This document shows positions 8,070-14,106 of a stretch of 29,225 nucleotides of DNA, in pieces. Position 1 is the stretch's first letter. Each line of letters starts with the position of its first letter. This DNA is from a virus, in IMG/VR virus record IMGVR_UViG_3300030117_003998, positions 1-29,225 of that record. One strand, given 5' to 3'. Below the pieces are notes generated by a model. The model searched no databases. It saw only the letters and a program-made list of their open reading frames with translations, and was not told where the DNA came from. The position numbers were made by a program, and so were the translations under genes.

Positions 8070-9511
8070 CTTGGGGGAGCGAACTCATCGGTGACGACTA
8101 CGACGCTCACACCGAGGAGTTGGACATCGACCGGGCTTGGGTCATGAGGCAGTTGCAACAGCATCCTCTGATAAAGCAAGTCGGAATCAAAGGCGCTGGT
8201 TTCGCTTCGGGCTCTGCTGCACCCGCGCCCGGTAACAGCGGCGCAGGTGCGCTGTCAGTATCAGACGACGAAGAGACTCCTCAGGAGAAGGTGGAAGGGG
8301 AGAAGAAGAAGAAGGAACTCAAGGAGGAGATGATGGTCGCCACTGGCGAGTCGATAGAGGGATGGTTCGAGGACACCTTCGGCAAGTCACCCTCCATGAT
8401 AGTCAAGGACTTGCGGAAGAAGAGGCGAGTCCACAAGGCCATGGCCCCTGAGATTGACGAGGCCATCAAGATAATCCGACTCACCAAAGCAGCAGAGGTA
8501 GAGCAGATACTGAACTCCCTAGGGTGGGCAGAAAAACACATGAGTACGATAAAGTCACTAGGTGTGTCTGACAAGGACCTCAAAGCCCTCAGAAAGTTTG
8601 GAGACGCCAGAGAGGTCTCCCTCAGACAAGCGTGCTTACAATGGGAGAATGCCAATGAGGTCATATCCAAACTGTCCAGCATAGAGGGTGACTTCGACGA
8701 GACTCAACAAGGGCAGTGGGTGAATGCCGTCAAACTCCGCAAGGAATCCAAGTCCATGTGGAAGACCACTCTCCACCAAGCGGAGAAACTCTCCAACAAG
8801 GACGCTATGGTCCTGCAGAAGGCAGTGGACCTGCTAATCGAGCACGGCGCTATGACCTCACGTGGGATACTCACCCACATGACGGGAGAGGATGGTAGGA
8901 ACAAGGGACTGCCGAGTTCCCAGCAACTAGGTGCTCTCATGAAAACGTATGGCCCTGAGTACGACATAGTGAAAAGCGGTCCGAACTGGGAGGTGCTCAC
9001 CAATGACCTCCATCTGGTCATGAAGGACCCTTGGGCATACGCAGCAGGGTTCCTCGACGCTGACGGTTACATCACCATCTCGAAGAGGGGCGAGCCTCGA
9101 GCAGGAATAGTTGCGACTGGTCTGAGAGGCAAGCACCATTGCGAGAACCTCTACAAGATGCTGAATTGTGGCGTCCTCTCCTTGGATTTGAAAGTTCACA
9201 AGAGCAGCAAGAGGAGTCAGCACCGTTTGCAGTTCTACAGCAAAGCCGACATTACCAAGTTGCTGAAGGGCACCATGCCCCATCTCCGCCTCAAGAAGAA
9301 CCAAGCCCGGCACGTCTTGGAACACTTGTCCCTTCGAGGCCAAGATGGTGACCTGATAAGCAAGAGGAGAGACGAGTTGTATCGGCTCGTCAAATGGGAG
9401 AATTGGTCCGATGTCAGGGGTGATGAACTGCTTGATGAGTGGAAAGTTGATGAACAAGAGGTCCTCTCGTGGGACAGGAGCGACCCCGAACTGATAGGAG
9501 AATTGGTTTGA
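8066..9511 (+). CDS. Unknown protein fused to a LAGLIDADG domain
   Basis: A 481-residue protein in two parts. Residues about 1-310 are charged and mainly helical, with a Lys/Glu-rich linker near 70-90. A possible winged helix lies near 265-315 (AMTSRGILTHMTG, then LPSSQQLGALMKTYG). Residues about 320-430 match a single LAGLIDADG homing-endonuclease-type domain. Its core helix is AAGFLDADGYI (326-336), with the catalytic-type Asp at 333, followed by the usual pattern ending LKKNQARHVLEHL. LAGLIDADG proteins with one motif normally act as homodimers. The start is TTG 8066, overlapping the terL stop (TTGA); no ATG lies near. The domain could be an active endonuclease or a domesticated DNA-binding module. 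No intein splice motifs flank it. Confidence 0.75.
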   Translation: MTWGSELIGDDYDAHTEELDIDRAWVMRQLQQHPLIKQVGIKGAGFASGSAAPAPGNSGAGALSVSDDEETPQEKVEGEKKKKELKEEMMVATGESIEGWFEDTFGKSPSMIVKDLRKKRRVHKAMAPEIDEAIKIIRLTKAAEVEQILNSLGWAEKHMSTIKSLGVSDKDLKALRKFGDAREVSLRQACLQWENANEVISKLSSIEGDFDETQQGQWVNAVKLRKESKSMWKTTLHQAEKLSNKDAMVLQKAVDLLIEHGAMTSRGILTHMTGEDGRNKGLPSSQQLGALMKTYGPEYDIVKSGPNWEVLTNDLHLVMKDPWAYAAGFLDADGYITISKRGEPRAGIVATGLRGKHHCENLYKMLNCGVLSLDLKVHKSSKRSQHRLQFYSKADITKLLKGTMPHLRLKKNQARHVLEHLSLRGQDGDLISKRRDELYRLVKWENWSDVRGDELLDEWKVDEQEVLSWDRSDPELIGELV

Positions 9512-9700
9512 ATGAGTAACTGTGACTGTCCCGATTGTGTAGGTCTCGAAACCGCTTGGGACATGCTCGAGAAGAAACTCTGCCCTGAGGGAAAAGCGGC
9601 TGCTAAGAGGAAGTTCAAGGTGTATCCATCTGCTTACGCTAACGGCTGGGCAGTCCAGTACTGTCGTGGCAAGTTCAAGAAGAAGGGGAAGAAGAAATGA
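9512..9700 (+). CDS. Small Cys-headed basic protein (PSAYANGW motif)
   Basis: A 62-residue protein. It opens with a Cys cluster (MSNCDCPDC), then a short helix (GLETAWDMLEKKL). A module FKVYPSAYANGWAVQYCRGK follows, and the tail is all Lys/Gly. From memory, the K-V-Y-P-S-A-Y-A-N module occurs in many marine phage and large-virus proteins of unknown function (Pfam DUF5872-like; not verified). It is first in a four-gene cassette between the LAGLIDADG gene and the portal. ATG 9512 lies directly at the previous stop. Its charge and Cys content suggest nucleic-acid binding or metal binding, but no function is established. Confidence 0.75.
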   Translation: MSNCDCPDCVGLETAWDMLEKKLCPEGKAAAKRKFKVYPSAYANGWAVQYCRGKFKKKGKKK

Positions 9701-9909
9701 CGCTTGAAGCGTTCTATCACGCTTGGGATTTGGTCAAAAGCAAGAAGGATGCTCCTAATTACAGGAAAGCGACAGGCTCGAAGAAATGTGGCAATTGCAA
9801 GGCATGGGACTCATCAAAGACCGATGACCCAATGACTGGGTACTGCAAGTGGTATGACTTCAATTGCCGTGCTGACCATGTATGTGATGCATGGGCCGGT
9901 GGTGGGTGA
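9697..9909 (+). CDS. Small Cys-rich protein
   Basis: A 70-residue protein. After a short helical start (LEAFYHAWDLVKSKK) comes a Cys-rich segment, KKCGNCKAWDSS, then TGYCKWYDFNCRADHVCDAW. This gives Cys in a CxxC-x(n)-C-x5-C-x5-C order. Such spacing fits a small metal site, zinc or iron-sulfur; I recall similar short Cys modules in marine phage proteins. It overlaps both neighbours (ATGA at 9697 and TGATG at 9909), so it is probably translated together with them. Function unknown. Confidence 0.72.
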   Translation: MTLEAFYHAWDLVKSKKDAPNYRKATGSKKCGNCKAWDSSKTDDPMTGYCKWYDFNCRADHVCDAWAGGG

Positions 9910-10223
9910 TGAGCCAATGCTCCTGCTGCACCCTCGTGGTCAAGGATTTGAATAGGTGGTTCAAAGAGAAATGGGTAGACGTATCAAGAAAGGACAAGAG
10001 CGGCAAACACCCCCCTTGTGGAAGAAGCAAGGCGAAAAAATCATCAAAGGGGTATCCAAAGTGCAGACCATCAGTGAAAGTCTCAAGCAAAACACCGAAG
10101 ACATCTGGAAGCATGTCCGATGGACAAAAGCGAGCAGCGACAAGAAGGAAGAGGAGTAAGAAACAAGGAGTGGGTGGGAAGCCCACAATCGTTAAGATGA
10201 TAGGCGTAGTGCGCGTAGCGTGA
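9909..10223 (+). CDS. Small Cys-headed basic protein (PCGR/GQKRAATRRKR type)
   Basis: A 104-residue, very basic protein. It begins with a Cys cluster (MSQCSCC) and an amphipathic helix (VVKDLNRWFKEKW). A module then reads VDVSRKDKSGKHPPCGRSKA, continues with KGYPKCRPSVKVSSKTPKT and ends GQKRAATRRKRSKK. From memory, this PCGR...KCRP...RRKR arrangement recurs in marine phage and large-virus proteins of unknown role. ATG 9909 is chosen over the upstream in-frame ATG at 9891 because it overlaps the preceding stop and gives the same MS-C-x-C opening as its neighbours. Its high charge suggests binding to DNA or RNA. Confidence 0.75.
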   Translation: MSQCSCCTLVVKDLNRWFKEKWVDVSRKDKSGKHPPCGRSKAKKSSKGYPKCRPSVKVSSKTPKTSGSMSDGQKRAATRRKRSKKQGVGGKPTIVKMIGVVRVA

Positions 10224-10582
10224 GTTCAATGGAGTTCGAGCCCTGTACCTGTTGCACGCCTATGCAACAAGCGACCATGGCTCTCTTAGAGAACCACTTC
10301 GAGAAGGGCAAGAAGAAGTCCAAGCCATTTCACGGATACAACCCAAACCGGCACAGCAAGAAAGGCGGATTGAACGCCAAGGGGCGTGCTAAGTTCAAGA
10401 GAGAGGAGGGCGCGAACCTCAAGCCCCCTGTCACCACGAAGCCATCGAAACTCAAAGCCGGTAGCAAGAAAGCCAAGAGGCGCAAATCCTTCTGCGCTCG
10501 CATGGGTGGAGTGAAAGGGCCAACTAGCAAGGGCGGCAAACTCACACCCAAAGGTGCGGCGTTGAAGAGGTGGAACTGCTGA
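10220..10582 (+). CDS. Small Cys-headed basic protein (SFCARM motif)
   Basis: A 120-residue basic protein. It has a Cys cluster near the start (EPCTCC) and a short helix (ALLENHFEKGKK). Next comes the module KKGGLNAKGRAKFKREEGAN, leading into RRKSFCARMGGVKGP and ending KGAALKRWNC. I recall this GL-AKGR...SFCARM...ALKRW-C pattern from many marine phage proteins (DUF6321-like; not verified). The GTG start at 10220 overlaps the previous stop (GTGA) and gives an MSS opening like its siblings. An in-frame ATG at 10229 is the alternative. It ends at a TGATG junction with the portal gene. Confidence 0.75.
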   Translation: MSSMEFEPCTCCTPMQQATMALLENHFEKGKKKSKPFHGYNPNRHSKKGGLNAKGRAKFKREEGANLKPPVTTKPSKLKAGSKKAKRRKSFCARMGGVKGPTSKGGKLTPKGAALKRWNC

Positions 10583-12528
10583 TGGCAGACGAGCAGGGAT
10601 TCATCAGTCGTTTCATAGAGCGCCTCTCTAGCGGTTTCAGGACCAAGACCACACCTGAGCCGATAATGCCCTTGTGGAAGTCGGGCATACAGGAGCCAGT
10701 CCTAGTTCAGGGAGTGAGCATACCAGCACTTTACGCTACCGTTCAGGAGAGCATCATACTCAGGACCACCATCAATACCCTCTGTCAGGAGATTTTCAGG
10801 AGAGGCCATTTCTGGGAGAAGAAGTTCCAGATGAAGTGCACTCACTGTGGTGAGGAGTACAAGCACGAGACACAGCAGTGCAAGATATGCGACAACGCAG
10901 ACTTCAGGAAGCCCGATGCTGACCAGATAATCTACCCACGTTGGTTCATTCAGCAGCGCAATAGCATGGACCAGACATTCACTGATGTCCTCAGGGAAGT
11001 CGAGTGGGACTTGGACATCGTCGATGATGCTTTCATCGTGCTCATCAAGGACTACTACTTCAAAGAGGGCTCGAGCGACATAGAACTCTATCGGGTCAAG
11101 GAAATGCTACGAGGAGACCCCACGTTCATGAGGATAGTCTCGGACAAGCGTGGTGTCAGAGGCGGTCGATACCTAGTATGCCCCATTCACAGGGACAAGA
11201 CCCACCCCTTCGGAGGCGACATCAAGAACTGCGAGGTTTGCAACCAAGCGTTGCAGGACGTCCATTTCATCAACACCGCTGGCTCGGGCAAGACCCAATA
11301 CTACATCGAGGGAGAGGTGCTTCACTTCAGCAAGTACAATCCATCCAAACTCTACGGCAGGAGCCCTGTAGCCACACTATGGAGGCAGGCCATGACCCTG
11401 TCTGCCATGGACAATTACATGTACCTCGCGTACCAGAAGAGGAGGATACCACGAGGAGTCCTCGCCATCACGACAGACAACATCCAATCCACAGCATCCT
11501 TCTGGAAGGGCGCCGAGGAGAAGATGGAGCGAGACCCCAATTACATACCCAAGGTCGGCATCGAGTCTGCTACTGGAAGGGGGCGTGTGGAGTTCGTCCG
11601 CTTCATGGACTCGCTCGACGAGATGCAGTATGGTGCTGTCCGTGACGAATTGAGGATGCGGATAGCGGCCTTCTACGGGGTCTCCAACATCTTCATGATG
11701 GACAGCGGCAAAGGCGGTGGCCTCAATAACGAGGGCATGCAGATTCTAGTCACCAACCGAGCAGTGGAGTTCGGCCAGAAACTATACGGCAGGGAGGTAT
11801 TCCCTCGCCTCTTCAAGGCTATGGGGGTGACTGACTGGGAAATGACTCTATATCCGAACGAGGAGGAGGACGACGTCACACGCTTGAGAAGAGACGAGAT
11901 GGAGGTCAACATAGCGCAGAGGATGCAGCAACTTGGCTTCCAACCTGAATTAACGGAGGATGCGGGCAGGGACATTCGATTCTTCTACAAGAAACCCGAG
12001 ATGGGGCAGCAGATGATGCCTCCTCAGCAAGGAGGAATGCCTCCCGGCCCTATGCCTCCCGAAGACCAAGGTCCACCGGGAGGAGCAGCACCCGGCATGG
12101 CACCACCACCCCCCGGAATGATGGCTCCCGGCATGGCGCCACCGGGAGTAGGCATGCCTCGCGGGCCTATGGGGCAACCAGCGATGCCGACCGCGGCTCC
12201 CCCGCAGGGAGGAGCACCCACTGACCCAAGAGCCACTAGGCAACAGAGAGTAGGGCAGGTTCCTAGCAGAGTTCGACCCAGAGGCAACCAGATACTCACC
12301 ATGGAGAAGGGTATGGGCGCAGGCTCTGGTTCTGAGAGCGATGGCACTCGCCAAGGAAAGATAGCACCAGTCAGTTCCGAGACCGCCAGCGATGGAGCAC
12401 CAAAGTCCAAGAAGAACCAAAGAGGGCACAAGAAAGGACCGATGGAGCAGGCACTGGATGCCATCGAGGACGCGAAGGCGTCGGCTGCTGACCCCCTCAA
12501 CAACAAGAAAGAGAGCAACCTGAACTGA
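10582..12528 (+). CDS. Portal protein with zinc-ribbon insertions
   Basis: The dodecameric portal forms the vertex through which DNA enters; 648 residues. The call rests on position (after terL, before protease and capsid) and portal-like sequence: an N-terminal segment VQESIILRTTINTLCQEIFR, the membrane-of-head clip/stem features SKYNPSKLYGRSPVATLWRQ, and DELRMRIAAFYGVSNIFM typical of portal C-terminal helices. Two metal-site insertions are visible: C86/C89/C100/C103, and C200/H203/C217/C220. Residues about 475-550 are a Pro/Gly/Met-rich low-complexity tail, followed by a basic end. ATG 10582 overlaps the previous stop, with GAAGAGGTGG upstream; an in-frame GTG at 10570 is less likely. Confidence 0.88.
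   Translation: MADEQGFISRFIERLSSGFRTKTTPEPIMPLWKSGIQEPVLVQGVSIPALYATVQESIILRTTINTLCQEIFRRGHFWEKKFQMKCTHCGEEYKHETQQCKICDNADFRKPDADQIIYPRWFIQQRNSMDQTFTDVLREVEWDLDIVDDAFIVLIKDYYFKEGSSDIELYRVKEMLRGDPTFMRIVSDKRGVRGGRYLVCPIHRDKTHPFGGDIKNCEVCNQALQDVHFINTAGSGKTQYYIEGEVLHFSKYNPSKLYGRSPVATLWRQAMTLSAMDNYMYLAYQKRRIPRGVLAITTDNIQSTASFWKGAEEKMERDPNYIPKVGIESATGRGRVEFVRFMDSLDEMQYGAVRDELRMRIAAFYGVSNIFMMDSGKGGGLNNEGMQILVTNRAVEFGQKLYGREVFPRLFKAMGVTDWEMTLYPNEEEDDVTRLRRDEMEVNIAQRMQQLGFQPELTEDAGRDIRFFYKKPEMGQQMMPPQQGGMPPGPMPPEDQGPPGGAAPGMAPPPPGMMAPGMAPPGVGMPRGPMGQPAMPTAAPPQGGAPTDPRATRQQRVGQVPSRVRPRGNQILTMEKGMGAGSGSESDGTRQGKIAPVSSETASDGAPKSKKNQRGHKKGPMEQALDAIEDAKASAADPLNNKKESNLN
12004..12231 (+). repeat. Pro/Gly/Met-rich low-complexity segment in portal C-terminus
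   Basis: Imperfect repeats of codons for Pro, Gly, Met and Ala, in forms such as GGMPPGPMPP, APGMAPPPPGMM and APGMAPPGVGMP. They lie downstream of the conserved portal core. The segment is probably disordered and perhaps faces the capsid interior. The variation between copies suggests repeat expansion rather than conserved structure. Confidence 0.8.
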
Positions 12529-12554
12529 GCGCTAGTTTAATGAGGAGATAGGCA

Positions 12555-12920
12555 ATGCGAGAACACATGTCCGACACGATTCGCAAACTCGACCCCATGG
12601 TTCGGAAACTAGAAACCAGCATAACCGAGTTCAAGAGCGCCCTTCAGAATAACGACCTAGTCGCTGCTCAGCAGTTCCTCAGGTCGATACACCAGACGAG
12701 TGATTACCTCTCTGAGGATGTCACTTCGATATACAAGTCGGAGACCGAGGGCAACAAAGCGACTGGTGTCAATGACATCTACGCAGGCGGTGCCCCAGTG
12801 ATGCAATTCAAAGAGCAAGGTTCCATACAGAAAGGAGACAGACCACTTGGCTACATCGGCCCTGACGGCATCCAGTCAAATTGGAAACCTCAGGGTGGAT
12901 TCGGTCAGAGGGTCGAGTAA
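12555..12920 (+). CDS. Small uncharacterised protein downstream of portal
   Basis: A 121-residue protein. Residues 1-70 form a likely helical hairpin or coiled coil (TIRKLDPMVRKLETSITEFK, then AAQQFLRSIHQTSDYLSEDV). Residues 75-121 are Gly/Gln-rich and probably extended (PLGYIGPDGIQSNWKPQGGF). No known family. A GAGGAG ribosome-binding site sits about seven bases before ATG 12555, so this start is favoured over the in-frame ATG at 12567. It ends at a TAATG junction with the next gene. A virion-assembly role is inferred from position only. Confidence 0.72.
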   Translation: MREHMSDTIRKLDPMVRKLETSITEFKSALQNNDLVAAQQFLRSIHQTSDYLSEDVTSIYKSETEGNKATGVNDIYAGGAPVMQFKEQGSIQKGDRPLGYIGPDGIQSNWKPQGGFGQRVE

Positions 12921-13276
12921 TGTCAGAAGAAGTCACCAACCTCATGGACGCTCTCATCACCAAGATGGAGCGAATGGACGGCGACATAGACTCGCTTCGC
13001 GCACAGAACCTAGAACTTCGCAAGATGGTCTCTGACCCTGATACCATGCTGCTCAAGTCTGGCTTCGTCAAGGCCAGCACCCCACGCACGGACGACGTGT
13101 GGGGCGACCCTCTCAGAGGAGAGAGAAATGAGGTAATCGAGAAGGCAGCCATAGCCATTGACGGTGTCATGGTAATGCCTGAGAACAACGCTGACTGGCA
13201 TGAGATGGGCTGGGATGAGATTCACGCGATGGCCAATGAGGCCGCAATATCAGAAGGAAGGCCGGTGGACCAATGA
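12920..13276 (+). CDS. Coiled-coil protein sharing a C-terminal motif with the scaffold
   Basis: A 118-residue protein. Residues 5-40 look like a coiled coil (LMDALITKMERMDGDIDSLR). A linker follows with FVKAS, and the end reads HEMGWDEIHAMANEAA. The scaffold end of the protease gene repeats this layout: helix, FAKSES, then AEMSWDDVHRLAGKAL at its own C-terminus. The match suggests a common docking tail, perhaps for the capsid protein or portal; this is inference. ATG 12920 overlaps the preceding TAA. An upstream in-frame TTG at 12881 would lie inside the previous gene and is rejected. It overlaps the next gene by ATGA. Confidence 0.72.
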   Translation: MSEEVTNLMDALITKMERMDGDIDSLRAQNLELRKMVSDPDTMLLKSGFVKASTPRTDDVWGDPLRGERNEVIEKAAIAIDGVMVMPENNADWHEMGWDEIHAMANEAAISEGRPVDQ

Positions 13277-14088
13277 AGCCAATGAAAGTAACAGCAGGGG
13301 AGTTCGCTCCAGACGTAGATGAAATGATAGAGAAAGCAACCAACATGGAGGAGATGCTCATGAAAGTCGCAGAACTACAAGACGACTCGCAGATGAGAAA
13401 CATCACAGGCGTCGAAGAAGCACCCATGACTCACTACTGGACCAACCAGCAACAGCCTGAGGAGAAGATTGAGTCCGTGTCCAAAAAGAACGTTGGCCCT
13501 CAGAACGTGACTATGCTAGACGCTAATCCCCATCAGACTGGCTCTACTCTCGCTGCTCATGAAAATACCGCTGGTGGTATCAGAAAGGCAAAGGAATCTA
13601 AGCCTGATTTCTTCGATGCTGATGGTGACGGCAATAAGACTGAGTCAATGAAAGATGCTCTCAAGACTAAGAAGAAGGGCAAGAAGGTCGCTATCAAGAA
13701 GGGCAATATGGGTGAGAAAGACAAGTATTGCATGAAGAACTTCGGCAAGAAATACTCCGAGTGCTCAGCCAAGCAAAAGGCACAGTGTGATAGAGTACAC
13801 GGCCCAGTCAAAAAAGCACCAATGGATGCTCTAGCAGCCCTCGCAGGTGGTGGCGGAGGAAAGCCCCCAATGGGCGGTGACATGGGTGGCGACGACATGG
13901 GAGACATGGGCGGTATGGGAGACGACGATGACCCACAAGCACTAGCAGACAAAATCAAGGGACTAGTCGATAAGTTAGCAGATGGTGCTGGTGGCGGTCC
14001 AGATATGGGTGACATGGGCGGTGACATGGGCGGCGACATGGGTGGAGCACCACCTATGGGTGGCGGTGGTGCACCCGGACCAATGTGA
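13273..14088 (+). CDS. Modular small protein: DxDxDG loop, Cys motif, Gly/Asp/Met tail
   Basis: A 271-residue protein made of short modules. Residues 1-60 are acidic and helical. Residues 112-121 (DFFDADGDGN) resemble an EF-hand or dockerin-type calcium loop, followed by a Lys-rich run. Residues 148-177 hold KDKYCMKNFGKKYSECSAKQ with a third Cys at 172; I recall this motif from marine phage proteins. From about 190 the chain is nearly all Gly, Asp, Met and Pro (GGDMGG type), broken by one helix (PQALADKIKGLVDKLADGA). No enzyme signature. The start overlaps the previous stop (ATGA). Its place between portal and the giant gene suggests a virion or assembly factor. Confidence 0.72.
   Translation: MKPMKVTAGEFAPDVDEMIEKATNMEEMLMKVAELQDDSQMRNITGVEEAPMTHYWTNQQQPEEKIESVSKKNVGPQNVTMLDANPHQTGSTLAAHENTAGGIRKAKESKPDFFDADGDGNKTESMKDALKTKKKGKKVAIKKGNMGEKDKYCMKNFGKKYSECSAKQKAQCDRVHGPVKKAPMDALAALAGGGGGKPPMGGDMGGDDMGDMGGMGDDDDPQALADKIKGLVDKLADGAGGGPDMGDMGGDMGGDMGGAPPMGGGGAPGPM
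13846..14085 (+). repeat. GGTGACATGGGC-type repeats coding for Gly-Asp-Met
   Basis: Short imperfect tandem repeats around GACATGGGCGGT encode Gly/Asp/Met runs in the C-terminal third of the preceding gene, in two blocks near 13868-13930 and 14003-14060. The reading frame is kept throughout, so this is coding low complexity rather than a regulatory array. Confidence 0.8.
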
Positions 14089-14106
14089 TAGGGCGGTGGT
14101 GATTGT

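Noticed and set aside
9020-9400. Intein with LAGLIDADG endonuclease
   Set aside because: No N- or C-terminal splicing motifs (Cys/Ser start, His-Asn end) flank the domain, and no host protein is interrupted. The domain ends the protein.
11178-11645. 155-codon plus-strand frame inside the portal gene
   Set aside because: Alternative-frame shadow of the portal; Arg/His/Gln-rich composition typical of shifted reading.
13846-14085. CRISPR-like repeat array
   Set aside because: Repeats are short, irregular, lack spacers and stay in one reading frame as Gly/Asp/Met codons.
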